This document shows, piece by piece, positions 51,036-59,756 of a stretch of DNA of 64,000 nucleotides. Positions within the stretch are counted from its first letter, which is position 1, and every line of letters begins with the position of its first letter. The stretch spans positions 806,001 to 870,000 of the forward strand of contig NZ_CP082249.1 in NCBI RefSeq assembly GCF_019879105.1. The letters are read 5' to 3'. A program made the position numbers and the translations under genes. The stretch comes from Natrinema sp. SYSU A 869 (GTDB lineage: Archaea; Halobacteriota; Halobacteria; Halobacteriales; Natrialbaceae). Under the pieces are notes generated by a model. It worked only from the letters and a program-made list of their open reading frames with translations. It did not search any database and was not told the DNA's origin.

Positions 51036-52535
51036 GTGACTTCGAACGATTCACGAGATCTGCAGTTCGGTCGGCGATCGTATCTGAAAGGGTGTGTCGT
51101 CGGGCTTGGGACGACGCTCTCGATCGCCGGTGTGGCATCAGCAGACGAACACGAAGACGGATACGAGACCGTCGTCAACGTGGTCGAGGCCGGGGCGGAC
51201 AACGAGGGCAACGAGTCCGTCACGCCCGTATTGCGTGAGCACGTCGACGACGACACGCTTCTCAAATTCCCTGAGGGGCGGTACTACATGGACGAACAGC
51301 TCCGGCTCACCGGATTCGAGAACGTCGGGTTCGTCGGCGAGGATGCGACGCTGATTCCGGCGAACTACCACGAGTTCGACGGGCCGCAGTATCGCCTCTT
51401 CCGGATGGGGACCAGCGACAATCCTGGACGAGACCTCCGCTTCGAGGGATTCAGCGTCGATCAGACGGCGTCGGAGACGGGGATTCGCGTCCTGAGCGCT
51501 CAGGTCGAAGATGGCCTCGTCGTGAAGCGCGTCTTCGTCCACGGCGTCCACGACAGCGGAACGTGGGGGCCGGGGCTGTTCAACATCACCGACCCTGACG
51601 GGCGCGGTGTCGTCGAGCGCTTCTGTGCGTCCGACGGCGGCCTCCACGCCGACGAGACGCCGAACGTGGAGAACATGTGGCGCGGGCCGACCGGCATCGT
51701 CGTCAACCCGGCCCACCGCGGTACGATCGTTTTTGACGACTGTATGCTCGGCGGCTTTCCGGACAACGGGCTGTACGCCTCGAACGAAACTGGCCGGATC
51801 GGCGTCAACGGCGGCTGGTTCCAGAACAGCGGTACCGCCTCGATTCGCCTCAGCGGAACGACGGGCGAGATCAGGGACGCGACCGTCGTCGTCGACGAGG
51901 ACCCGCACGACTCGAGCGGACAGCACGCGATCCGACTCGATGGTGGGGACCAGTTCGACCTCAAGAACATCACTGTCGACGTGCCGCGTCCGAACGGCGA
52001 TGCGATCAGGATCATGAACAACGTCGACACCACCTCGATTACGAACTCGGAGATCTCCGTCGCCGACGGTTCGAACAACGGAATTCGGATCGATCCCGAG
52101 GCGGGACCGACATCGATCGAAGACGTCGACATCGAGATCGATGGAAGCGCCAACGCAGTTCAGATCCGCGGGCAGGACGCCGGAGCGGTCGACCTGCGGG
52201 ATGTTCGAATCACCGGTGACGCGGACGGATCGACGATGCGCCACGCGATCTTGTGCGAGCGGAACGGGTGTCGGTTCGACCGGCTTTCAGTCGAGCAGTT
52301 CGGATCCGACAAACGCCGCGGCCTCGAGCTACGAGGGACGGATTACCGCATCACCGACAGCGAGTTCGAGACGACCCACACGCCGATCGTCGTCAACGGC
52401 GCGAACGACGTTCAGGTCGAGAACAGTTACGCACGGTCCGAGGGAGACGGGTACTCCCTGCGCATTATCAACGACTCCGGCTCTGTCTCACTCACGAACA
52501 ACGAGTTCCCTGACGGCGTTCGAGACGATCGGTAA
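51036..52535 (+). CDS. Tat-exported right-handed beta-helix protein
   Basis: 499 residues from GTG 51036. The signal MTSNDSRDLQFGRRSYLKGC has a twin-arginine motif and a hydrophobic stretch (VVGLGTTLSIAGVASA), probably cleaved after ASA. The mature protein has the parallel beta-helix pattern of pectate-lyase-like proteins: repeated units such as DLRFEGFSVDQTASETGIRV, GTIVFDDCMLGGFPDNGLYA, FDLKNITVDVPRPNGDAIRI and VDLRDVRITGDADGSTMRHA. Such folds act as polysaccharide lyases, hydrolases or surface adhesins. No clear catalytic triplet is identified. There are few cysteines (ERFCAS, DDCML, LCERNGCRF). No carbohydrate operon lies beside it. Confidence 0.85.
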   Translation: MTSNDSRDLQFGRRSYLKGCVVGLGTTLSIAGVASADEHEDGYETVVNVVEAGADNEGNESVTPVLREHVDDDTLLKFPEGRYYMDEQLRLTGFENVGFVGEDATLIPANYHEFDGPQYRLFRMGTSDNPGRDLRFEGFSVDQTASETGIRVLSAQVEDGLVVKRVFVHGVHDSGTWGPGLFNITDPDGRGVVERFCASDGGLHADETPNVENMWRGPTGIVVNPAHRGTIVFDDCMLGGFPDNGLYASNETGRIGVNGGWFQNSGTASIRLSGTTGEIRDATVVVDEDPHDSSGQHAIRLDGGDQFDLKNITVDVPRPNGDAIRIMNNVDTTSITNSEISVADGSNNGIRIDPEAGPTSIEDVDIEIDGSANAVQIRGQDAGAVDLRDVRITGDADGSTMRHAILCERNGCRFDRLSVEQFGSDKRRGLELRGTDYRITDSEFETTHTPIVVNGANDVQVENSYARSEGDGYSLRIINDSGSVSLTNNEFPDGVRDDR

Positions 52536-52993
52536 CGCGTCGTCGCGCTATCTATTGCTTTCTAGTATTGCCCACTACATTGTGTTAACTCTCGTGCGGG
52601 CGAATGGTGACCGTTCCGTCCGAATATCTGTCGCTGTCCGCTCTCTCTGTGCGCTCCGACAGTCGCTCGAGTTCGTCGTTACCGTCTGCGCTCTCGTCTC
52701 CCACTCGAACTGCTCTTCGTCGCGATCGTTGAACTCGTTCACTGTCGACTGCGTGCAAGCAGATTCATCGACGACAGAGCGCTGTTCTCGACGATATCAA
52801 CCGACTCCGATCGACCTGTTGACGCGCTCCCCCTCGAGATCGATACTACTCTTGGACAGATTTTTTCTCTTTGAGGCTCTCTCATTACCTGCTCTTCGTG
52901 GCTCCGAAAACGGGACGCGATTTTCTATAGAGGTTGACAGTCTCCGCTGAGAACAGGCTATCTTAGTAGAGCTATAAATGGGATGTTATCCGA
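52536..52993. other. AT-rich gene-free interval next to the tRNA-Lys locus
   Basis: 458 bp with lower GC than its surroundings. No gene is recognised. A T-run at about 52860-52866 (GATTTTTTCT) could end the beta-helix transcript. Together with the small gene at 52994 and the tRNA 3'-end copies it forms an unusual patch that may be an old integration scar. Confidence 0.4.
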
Positions 52994-53344
52994 TCAGTCG
53001 GAGTCTTCGATTTTAGTGACTTCCGCTGCTTCGATTCTGAAGCCGTACGTAGTGGCGCTGGCAGAGCAGTGGCCCCCTGTGAGCGCAAACTCACCTGTTT
53101 CACCCGGCTTGAGATCACGTGTTTTGTGTTGATACTCACCGTCCGGCCCTCTCACAGAGAGACGATAGTCCCCAGAGCCGTTTTTTACTGTCGCGGACTT
53201 ATTGCAGTAATCGCTACCGTAGGACGGAAGTCCATTTGCGAAGTTAAGCGAGTGATCCGTGATCTCGAGTTTTCCTTCAAGTTCAGAATCCAGGTTGAAA
53301 TCGCCCTCCCGCTCGTCGACTGGCACAGGAGTGTCGAAGTGCAT
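52994..53344 (-). CDS. Small protein of unknown function
   Basis: 116 residues from ATG 53344 (MHFDTPVPVDEREGDFNLDS). Beta-rich with two cysteines (GSDYCNKSATVKNGSGDYRL and LTGGHCSASATTYGFRIEAA), suggesting one disulfide-capable pair in a compact Ig-like fold. No signal peptide is visible from this start; the frame stays open about 100 bp further upstream without a clear start codon, so a truncated 5' end is possible. The region is AT-richer than core genes, as would fit imported DNA. No homology is recognised. Confidence 0.5.
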   Translation of the reverse strand: MHFDTPVPVDEREGDFNLDSELEGKLEITDHSLNFANGLPSYGSDYCNKSATVKNGSGDYRLSVRGPDGEYQHKTRDLKPGETGEFALTGGHCSASATTYGFRIEAAEVTKIEDSD

Positions 53345-53475
53345 GAATTCGATTGCATACTCAGATGCGTCCCCTTGTCTGCTACATAATCGCTCGAATA
53401 CACTCGACTCTCTCCGTTTGAGATGGACACGACTCCGTCCCCCGATTAGTGCGACTCACAATCCAGAAGTAAGAA

Positions 53476-53715
53476 AGTGGGCCGGACGCGATTTGAACTA
53501 CGCGAAGACGGTCGCTCGCTTCGCTCGCGCTGCGACTTCTCTACTTCAAATCGCTTCGGATCCGTGACCTGCTGCTCACGATATTGTTCGCGGCGAGAAG
53601 CGGGCCGGGCGCGATTTGAACACACGGTCGGACGTGCTCACTCCGTTGCGCGCGACCTCCCTGCGATTCAAATCGCGATGACCGTTTTGCCACTCGCGAA
53701 TTTGCTCGTGGCAAA
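53476..53715. repeat. Two tandem ~120-bp units each starting with a copy of the tRNA-Lys 3' end
   Basis: Unit 1 (53476-53598) begins AGTGGGCCGGACGCGATTTG and unit 2 (53599-53715) begins AGCGGGCCGGGCGCGATTTG. The real tRNA-Lys 3' end follows at 53716. Copy 2 matches the tRNA over 25 nt with no mismatch; copy 1 over 23 nt with two. Units are 123 and 117 bp. In each, the reverse complement TTCAAATCGC appears downstream (53545-53554 and 53667-53676), so the tRNA segment is flanked by its own inverted copy, and a further imperfect hairpin ends each unit. They cannot make tRNA because the D and anticodon arms are missing. Confidence 0.75.
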
Positions 53716-53717
53716 AG

Positions 53718-53791
53718 CGGGCCGGGCGCGATTTGAACACGCGACCGTCTGATTAAGAGTCAGACGCTCTGCCGGACTGAGCTACCGGCCC
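53718..53791 (-). tRNA. tRNA-Lys, anticodon CTT
   Basis: On the minus strand, a 74-nt tRNA: acceptor GGGCCGG (53785-53791) pairs with CCGGCCC (53719-53725), discriminator G at 53718. The D arm is GCTC/GAGC. The anticodon stem TCTGA/TCAGA encloses CTCTTAA with anticodon CTT. The T arm GCGTG-TTCAAAT-CGCGC pairs with one G-T. No intron. A promoter with TATA-like ACGTATTTGAACG lies at about 53817-53829. It reads AAG codons for lysine. The 3' end adjoins the repeated partial copies. Confidence 0.95.
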
Positions 53792-53816
53792 TGTACCTCC
53801 GACTTTCCCTCGGTCG

Positions 53817-53829
53817 TTCAAATACGTTT
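53817..53829 (-). promoter_or_regulatory. TATA-like promoter of tRNA-Lys
   Basis: ACGTATTTGAACG on the minus strand lies about 30 nt before the first base of the tRNA at 53791. A purine-rich GGGAA stretch upstream could be a BRE. This is consistent with usual archaeal tRNA promoters. Confidence 0.45.
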
Positions 53830-53956
53830 CCCTTGGCAGGCGGCGTGGCAGTGATCCACGCGCGTGATTCACGGTCCTCGAGTCGTCCGGTCAAGAGTTT
53901 CACAGCGTATCACGCTTCGGGACCGTTAAGTGCGACCGGTCCGACCACTCGGTCAT

Positions 53957-55417
53957 ATGAGCACGGGGGTTACGATTTCGTCGATTTCTGACTACGCTAT
54001 CTTGGGCTGTGGAAGTGTGGGGTACGCGGTCGCGGAGGAACTCGTTGAGCAGGGCAAGGACGTCTCTATCATCGACCGCGACGAGAGCCGCGTCGAATCA
54101 CTCCGGGATCAGGATTTAGACGCCCAGACGGCCGACATTCGCGAGTCCAAAATTGCTGACTTGGTCGTCGACCGCGATGTCGTCCTCATTCTCGCCTCGG
54201 ACGTCGAATCGAACAAGCGCGCCGTCGAACATATCCGCAAGAGCGGTGCCGATCAGTTTATCGTCGCCCGCGCGAGCGATCCCGTCTCCGGCGACGAACT
54301 CTCAGCGGTCGGGGCCGATATCGTCATCAATCCTTCCTCGGTCATCGCAGAATCCGCACTGCGAGCCCTCGAGTCGGGAGAACTCGAGTACAACGCCGGG
54401 AAACTCGCCGATATCGTCGAACAGACGTCGACGCGACTGGCGATCGTCACCCAGGACAGCCCCGATCCGGACTCGATCGCCAGCGCGGCGGCGCTGCAGG
54501 CGATTGCCGACCATCTGGGCATCGAATCTGACATCATCTATCTGGGTGATGTCGGCCACCAAGAGAACCGGGCGTTCGTCAACCTACTCGGCATCGACCT
54601 CGTCCAGTGGGACGAAATCGAGGACCACTCCGTCTACGACACTGTCGCACTGGTTGATCACGCGACCTCTGGCGAGATGGACCTCCCGGTCGACATCGTC
54701 ATCGATCACCACGAAACGGAGACTGAGGAGGGGTTCGAACCCGAGTTCGTCGACATCCGGCCGAACATGTCCTCGACGTCGACGATCATGACGAAGTACA
54801 TTCAGGAATTCGACATGAACGTCTCCGAGGAGGTCGCCACTGCCTTACTCTATGGCATCCGCGCGGAGACGCTGGATTTCAAACGCGATACTACTCCCGC
54901 CGACCTCACCGCTGCCGCCTACCTCTACCCGTTTGCGAACCACGACACGCTAGAGCAGGTGGAGTCGCCGTCGATGTCCCCCGAGACATTAGACGTGCTC
55001 GCGGAGGCAATTACGAACCGCGATGTGCAGGGGAGTCACCTCGTCTCCAACGCTGGCTTCGTCCGCGACCGCGAGGCATTGACGCAGGCCGCCAGCCACC
55101 TCCTGAATCTCGAGGGCGTCACCACGACTGCGGTCTTCGGCATCGCCGACGAGACGATCTTCCTCGCCGGCCGTTCGAAGGACATCCGCATCAACATTGG
55201 GAAGGTTCTGGCCGACGCCTACGGTGAGATCGGCGAGACGGCCGGCCACTCGACTCAGGCCAGCGCGGAGATTCCGCTGGGCATTTTCACCGGAATCGAA
55301 ATCTCGGAGGATACCCGGGATACGCTGCTTGACCTGACCGAGGAGGCCGTCAAGCGGACGCTGTTCGATGCGATGGGCGTCGAAGGCGGTAGCAGCGAAG
55401 GATCGAACGGGAGCTAA
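53957..55417 (+). CDS. TrkA-N plus DHH/DHHA1 phosphoesterase
   Basis: 486 residues from ATG 53957. Residues 1-130 form an NAD-binding TrkA-N fold: ISDYAILGCGSVGYAVAEEL, VSIIDRDESRVESLRDQDLD. A DHH domain follows: IVTQDSPDPDSIASAAALQA, IIYLGDVGHQENRAFVN, DTVALVDHATSG and VDIVIDHHETETEEGFEPEF, then DHHA1 to the C-terminus (VFGIADETIFLAGRSKDIRI, INIGKVLADAYGEIGETAGH). DHH-DHHA1 enzymes cleave short RNA or cyclic dinucleotides; a c-di-AMP phosphodiesterase role is possible because TrkA-like domains sense nucleotides and control potassium, but it is not proved. It converges on the CdpB-like gene. Confidence 0.9.
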   Translation: MSTGVTISSISDYAILGCGSVGYAVAEELVEQGKDVSIIDRDESRVESLRDQDLDAQTADIRESKIADLVVDRDVVLILASDVESNKRAVEHIRKSGADQFIVARASDPVSGDELSAVGADIVINPSSVIAESALRALESGELEYNAGKLADIVEQTSTRLAIVTQDSPDPDSIASAAALQAIADHLGIESDIIYLGDVGHQENRAFVNLLGIDLVQWDEIEDHSVYDTVALVDHATSGEMDLPVDIVIDHHETETEEGFEPEFVDIRPNMSSTSTIMTKYIQEFDMNVSEEVATALLYGIRAETLDFKRDTTPADLTAAAYLYPFANHDTLEQVESPSMSPETLDVLAEAITNRDVQGSHLVSNAGFVRDREALTQAASHLLNLEGVTTTAVFGIADETIFLAGRSKDIRINIGKVLADAYGEIGETAGHSTQASAEIPLGIFTGIEISEDTRDTLLDLTEEAVKRTLFDAMGVEGGSSEGSNGS

Positions 55418-55425
55418 CGCGCGGA

Positions 55426-55719
55426 CTACGCGAGCAATTCGTCTTCTTCCTCGTCGGGATCGCGGACGCGCTCGACGACATCGTTGATGAGGATGACGTC
55501 GCCGACGGCGCGAACCCACCGGTAGGGAACGATGATGCCCTGTCCGCTGCGGGCTTCCTCAGCGAATAGTTCGGCGTTTAAGTTCGCCAACGCCAGTCCA
55601 GTGACGGATTCGCCGTTGACGTTCAGTCGGAGATCCTCGACTTCGCCGACGAAGACGCCGTTATTCGAGTACACCTCGCGGCCGACGAGAGACGTAATTT
55701 CCTGGGGAATGTCGTCCAT
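55426..55719 (-). CDS. PRC-barrel protein, CdpB-like cell-division factor
   Basis: 97 residues from ATG 55717-55719 (MDDIPQEITSLVGREVYSNN). Nearly all of it is one PRC-barrel: VFVGEVEDLRLNVNGESVTG, LALANLNAELFAEEARSGQG, IIVPYRWVRAVGDVILINDV, plus an acidic tail. Halobacterial PRC-barrel proteins CdpB1 and CdpB2 bind SepF and take part in cytokinesis. The N-terminus and size agree with CdpB1 as I remember it, but CdpB1 against CdpB2 cannot be settled from one sequence. Converges on the TrkA-N/DHH gene with an 8-bp gap. Confidence 0.7.
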   Translation of the reverse strand: MDDIPQEITSLVGREVYSNNGVFVGEVEDLRLNVNGESVTGLALANLNAELFAEEARSGQGIIVPYRWVRAVGDVILINDVVERVRDPDEEEDELLA

Positions 55720-55851
55720 AACTGGCCTCATGCGTGGCGGACTCTTAACTTTTGGTCAGACGCGATAGTCACCGGACCGGATACGACGCGTCCGATTCGC
55801 TCGAGCGCGGGCCCGGGCCGGGGCGGTTCCCAACCGATCGACACTCGAGTC

Positions 55852-56988
55852 CTACCCCAAGATCGAGTCAACGGCCGCGTGATCGGACAACAGCTGTTCT
55901 ATCCGGTCGACGGTCTTGGCATCTCGAGTGCGCCCGCTGCGGACGATATCCTCCGCGCGCTCGACGGTGGTGAGCGTGTCCGTCTGGACCAACAGGATCG
56001 GGACGCCCGTCTCACTGGCTTGGCCGAGGATCGCCCCCGAAGGACGGTGGCCGCCGGTGAGGATGAGACAGCGAATGCCAGGGGCCTCGAGCGCGGCAGT
56101 GTGGATCTCGGCCCGGTCGCCGCCGGTGATGACGGCGGCGTCTTTCGTCCGCCGGAAGTGTCGCAGGGCGCTATCGGGCCCCATCGCGCCGACGGTAAAG
56201 CGTTCGACGTAGCTATCTCGACCGTCCTCGACGAGCATCGACGCGCCGAGTTCGTCGGCGAGTTCGGCGACTGTCACGCCCGAGAGTTCCCGCTCGCTAG
56301 GGAGGACGCCGTGGACCGAAATCCCACGTCCCTCGAGGAACGGGACCACGTCTGTCTCGAGTTGGTCGTAGGCCGCGTCGGGAACGTTGTTGAAGACGAC
56401 GCCAGCCAGTCGATCGCCGAACGTCTCGGCGGCGGCGAGAACGTCGTCGATGTCAGCGGGGACCTCGTACGGCGCGACCAGCAGGACGCGCGCGTCGAGC
56501 AGTTCCGCGATGTCGGCGTCCGCGAGTTCCACGATCCCGCCGACATCATACCGGCCGCCGCCCTCGACGAACATCCGGTCGTGGTCGGCGGCGAGCGTCT
56601 CGAACGCCTCTTGGACGCGCTCGCGGAGTTCGTCGGGCTCCTCGCGGCCGCGGATCGCCTGCTCGATAAACGTGGGCGAGTAGACGACCGGCTCGAGGTC
56701 GTGCATTTCGGCCTCGAGCTCGAGCAGTTCGCGGGCGAGCAGCGGGTCCTCATCGAGGGTTTTCCCGACGTTGCTCTGCAGCCGGGTTCCCTTCGGCTTC
56801 ATGTAGCCGACGCTGTCGCCCTCAGCCGCTGCGAGTCGGGCGAGCGCCAACGTGATTGCCGTCTTGCCGGTGCTCTCCTCAAGCGAGCTGACGAGCAGCG
56901 TGTCGGTGTCACCACCGGATGCAGTGGGGTCGGTGTCGGTCTCGGGTTCGGTGTCCGCCGGTTCGTGTTCTGGATCGGTGTCGGTCAT
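55852..56988 (-). CDS. DRTGG-domain protein, phosphotransacetylase N-terminal/BioD-like
   Basis: 378 residues. An acidic Asp/Thr/Glu start is followed by a P-loop NTPase of BioD type (TLLVSSLEESTGKTAITLAL with a modified Walker A, VGYMKPKGTRLQSNVGKTLD, FVEGGGRYDVGGIVELADAD), then a DRTGG-type domain (RFTVGAMGPDSALRHFRRTK, AAVITGGDRAEIHTAALEAP, GIRCLILTGGHRPSGAILGQ). This pair resembles the N-terminal regulatory part of large phosphotransacetylases without the catalytic domain. Its start overlaps the end of the acetate-CoA ligase gene, so they are co-expressed. A role regulating acetyl-CoA/acetate flux is likely. Confidence 0.85.
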   Translation of the reverse strand: MTDTDPEHEPADTEPETDTDPTASGGDTDTLLVSSLEESTGKTAITLALARLAAAEGDSVGYMKPKGTRLQSNVGKTLDEDPLLARELLELEAEMHDLEPVVYSPTFIEQAIRGREEPDELRERVQEAFETLAADHDRMFVEGGGRYDVGGIVELADADIAELLDARVLLVAPYEVPADIDDVLAAAETFGDRLAGVVFNNVPDAAYDQLETDVVPFLEGRGISVHGVLPSERELSGVTVAELADELGASMLVEDGRDSYVERFTVGAMGPDSALRHFRRTKDAAVITGGDRAEIHTAALEAPGIRCLILTGGHRPSGAILGQASETGVPILLVQTDTLTTVERAEDIVRSGRTRDAKTVDRIEQLLSDHAAVDSILG

Positions 56989-59096
56989 TGTTCCTCCGTG
57001 TCGAGTTCGTCCGTATCGACGGTGAGTCGCAGGTCGATCGCCTGTACGCCATCGGGGCCCGCCACGAGCGGGTTGATATCGAGTTCGAGGATCGACGGGA
57101 AGTCAGCCACCAGCTGCGAGAGCCGCTGAATCGTCTCGACGACGCCGTCGACGTCCGCGGGTTCGCGGCCGCGAGCACCGCGCAACAGCGGCGCAGCTTG
57201 AATTTCGTCGACCATCTCGCGGGCCTCTTCCTCGCCGATCGGGGCCACGCGAACCGACGTGTCCTCGAGGATTTCGACGAAGATGCCGCCGAGCCCGAAC
57301 AACAGCAGCGGGCCGAACTGCGGGTCGCGGTTCATCCCGACGATGGTCTCGGTCGAGGCCTCGAGGTCGAGCATTGCCTGGACCTGGACGCCGATGATCG
57401 TTGCGTCGGGCTGGTAGTTGCGGGCCCGGGAGATGATGTCCTCGTAGGCATCGTAGACGTCCTCGTCAGCCACACCGACTTTGACGCCGCCGATGTCCGA
57501 CTTGTGGGAAATGTCGGGGCTGACGATCTTCAGGACGACGTTACCCTCGATCTCCCCGGCGACCTCGCGAGCGCGGTCGGGATCGTCGACGATCTCCCCC
57601 TGTGGGGTCGGGATGCCGTAGGCCTCGAGCAGTTCCATCGACTCGACGCCGAGTCGGTTGTCGTTCCGCTGTCGGGCCCGCTCGAGCACCTCACGAGCGC
57701 GCTCGCGGTCGACGTCGAACGTCTCGGGTTCTTCGACCGTCCGCTCGCTGATATCCCGATAGCGAGCGAGCGCGTCGAGTCCCGACACCGCCCGCGAGGG
57801 GTCGAAGTAGTTCGGGATGCCGGACGCCCGCAGCGTCTCTTCGGCGTTGCGGGCCCGCTTGCCCCCCATCAGGCAAGTGACGACCGGCGTGTCGTGGGCC
57901 TCGAGCTTCTCGATCACCGTCTCGGCGAGGTCGTCGTAGGACAGCACCGCGGTCGGCGCGGCGACGACGACCGCGCTGCCGACATTGGGATCCTCGAGCG
58001 CGATCTCCAAGGCCTCGCCGAAGCGCTCGACGTCGGCGTCGCCGATCGCGTCGATCGGGTTGTAGATGTTGGCCTCGTCGGGCATCGCCTCGCCGAGTCG
58101 GTCGATCGTCTCGTCGGTGAAGTCGGCCATCTCGAGGGTCGAATCGCCGACCGCGTCGGTCGTGAGTACGCCAGGGCCGCCCGCATTGGTGACGACGGCG
58201 ACGCCGTCCGATTCGGGCTGGGGCAGTCCCGCCAACGCCCGCGCGTAGTCGAACAGTTCCTGGACCGAGCGGGCGCGGAGCACGCCGGCCTGCTCGAGGC
58301 CCGCTTCGTAGGCCTGTTCACTACCAGCGATCGCACCGGTGTGCGAGGAGGCCGCTTGCGCGCCGGCATCCGTTCGACCGGACTTGACGAGTACGATCGG
58401 GGTGTCCGTCGTCACCTCGCGAGCGGCCTCGATGAATCCCTGCCCGTCGTCGATATCCTCGAGGTAACCGATGATGACGTCGGTATCAGGGTTGTCGCCC
58501 CACTCGCGGACGAAGTCCGTCTCGTCTAAGACCGTCTTGTTACCCAGCGAAACGACGTCCTGAAAGCCGATCCCCTGCTCGTTTGCCCAGTCGAGGACGG
58601 CAGTGATGAACGCGCCCGACTGGCTCATGAAGGAGATCGAGCCCTCGAGGGCGTCTTCGGGGCCGAACGTGGCGTTCATGCCTTCGGGTGTCGACATGAT
58701 CCCGAGGCTGTTCGGGCCGACGACGTTGAGGTCGTTCTCGTCGGCGATCTCGCGCAGTCGTCGTTCGCGCTTGGCACCCTCACCGCCTGTTTCGGAGAAT
58801 CCGGCGGTGATGATGACGACGTTTTCGGTGCCCGCGTCGGCGAGTTCGCGGATCGATTCGAGCACGATATCGGGCGGGACGACGACGACCGCCAGATCGA
58901 TCGGCGGCGCTCGCTGCGCGTCCTGGTAACACTCGAGCCCGAGCACCTCGTCGCGCGAGGGGTTGATCGGCACGACCTCGCCGGCGAACCCGTCCCGCAG
59001 GTTCTCGAGGATCGCCCGGCCGACTGCGCCCTCGCGGTCGGTCGCGCCGACCACGGCGACGGTCTCGGGATCGAAGAGTGCGGATAACCGTCCCAT
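56985..59096 (-). CDS. Acetate-CoA ligase (ADP-forming), fused alpha-beta
   Basis: 703 residues. The alpha part (residues 1-450) has a CoA-binding Rossmann domain (FDPETVAVVGATDREGAVGR; VPINPSRDEVLGLECY) and catalytic-region features LVKSGRTDAGAQAASSHTGA, containing the likely phosphohistidine, and GGPGVLTTDAVGDSTLEMAD. The beta part, from about residue 465, is an ATP-grasp domain (LLEAYGIPTPQGEIVDDPDR; VLKIVSPDISHKSDIGGVKV; GRLFGPLLLFGLGG-like QFGPLLLFGLGGIFVEILED). It makes acetate and ATP from acetyl-CoA, ADP and phosphate, the archaeal route for acetate formation. Followed by the DRTGG-domain gene with a 4-bp overlap. Confidence 0.95.
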   Translation of the reverse strand: MGRLSALFDPETVAVVGATDREGAVGRAILENLRDGFAGEVVPINPSRDEVLGLECYQDAQRAPPIDLAVVVVPPDIVLESIRELADAGTENVVIITAGFSETGGEGAKRERRLREIADENDLNVVGPNSLGIMSTPEGMNATFGPEDALEGSISFMSQSGAFITAVLDWANEQGIGFQDVVSLGNKTVLDETDFVREWGDNPDTDVIIGYLEDIDDGQGFIEAAREVTTDTPIVLVKSGRTDAGAQAASSHTGAIAGSEQAYEAGLEQAGVLRARSVQELFDYARALAGLPQPESDGVAVVTNAGGPGVLTTDAVGDSTLEMADFTDETIDRLGEAMPDEANIYNPIDAIGDADVERFGEALEIALEDPNVGSAVVVAAPTAVLSYDDLAETVIEKLEAHDTPVVTCLMGGKRARNAEETLRASGIPNYFDPSRAVSGLDALARYRDISERTVEEPETFDVDRERAREVLERARQRNDNRLGVESMELLEAYGIPTPQGEIVDDPDRAREVAGEIEGNVVLKIVSPDISHKSDIGGVKVGVADEDVYDAYEDIISRARNYQPDATIIGVQVQAMLDLEASTETIVGMNRDPQFGPLLLFGLGGIFVEILEDTSVRVAPIGEEEAREMVDEIQAAPLLRGARGREPADVDGVVETIQRLSQLVADFPSILELDINPLVAGPDGVQAIDLRLTVDTDELDTEEQ

Positions 59097-59284
59097 CGCT
59101 CTGGGGTTGGCTGAGTAGGCTGTTAAGGATATGGCATGTTTCCGCCGCCGGGAAAACCGAGTCGGCGTTCATGTGACGACCCTCGGTTCACGGGCGGGTA
59201 TCGGTAGACCGAGAGCGCTATGCTCGAGCCCCATTGGCTGCTGTGGTCGATACCGTTATTATGCGACCATCTGAAAACGAACCG

Positions 59285-59749
59285 ATGTCCCGTCTGTCCC
59301 GCCCTCATCCTCGACCCATCGCTGCGACGACTGCACTGCTGGGCGTGATCAGTCTATTGACTGCAGTGCTGTACTTCATTACGATCCCGGAAAACCCGCC
59401 CGGGAGCGGGTTCGCAGCCGGCCTCACCGGCCTCTTCGTGATGTTGTGCATACTCGTCGGTACCCTTGCGCTCATAGAGGCGGGGCTGCTGTTCCTCGTC
59501 ACTCGACACTGGGTCCCGGCGGAACGGCCGCGACGGTTACTCGTGACCGGGGCCGTAGCCGGTAGTCTCTCCGTTATCTTGCTGGTCATCCCCATGCTGG
59601 TCGCATGGGTGTTCGAGGGTCTCGTTCCCAGTTTCGTCGCGTACGGGACCGGTATCGGGCTCGTTCTCGTCCCAATCGGGATCGTTTGTTCCGGACTCGG
59701 CGCAATCCTCCAGCTCGTCGACGAGGTGCGCACCGACCCTCGTGCATGA
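59285..59749 (+). CDS. Four-helix membrane protein, unknown
   Basis: 154 residues from ATG 59285 (MSRLSRPHPRPIAATTALLG). The TATA-like CGTTATTATG at about 59251-59260 suggests a transcript start near 59283, which favours this ATG over one at 59261. Four hydrophobic segments: VISLLTAVLYFITI, GLFVMLCILVGTLALIEAGL, AVAGSLSVILLVIPMLVAWV and GIGLVLVPIGIVCSGLGAIL. No known transporter motif. Converges on the metal permease gene with 7 bp between stops. Confidence 0.7.
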   Translation: MSRLSRPHPRPIAATTALLGVISLLTAVLYFITIPENPPGSGFAAGLTGLFVMLCILVGTLALIEAGLLFLVTRHWVPAERPRRLLVTGAVAGSLSVILLVIPMLVAWVFEGLVPSFVAYGTGIGLVLVPIGIVCSGLGAILQLVDEVRTDPRA

Positions 59750-59756
59750 TGAACGG

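Noticed and set aside
51138-52244. Long minus-strand open frame of about 368 codons opposite the beta-helix gene
   Set aside because: It is antisense to a gene with a clear Tat signal and beta-helix pattern. Its Arg/Val/Asp-rich translation lacks motifs and is what GC-rich codon use produces on the other strand.
53476-53715. The two tRNA-Lys 3'-end copies as extra tRNA genes
   Set aside because: They contain only the 3' acceptor strand and T-loop side; no D arm, anticodon arm or 5' acceptor strand follows.
56919-58529. Plus-strand open frame of about 536 codons opposite acetate-CoA ligase
   Set aside because: The ligase frame carries its ATP-grasp and CoA-binding motifs; the antisense frame has a repetitive Val/Asp/Arg composition only.
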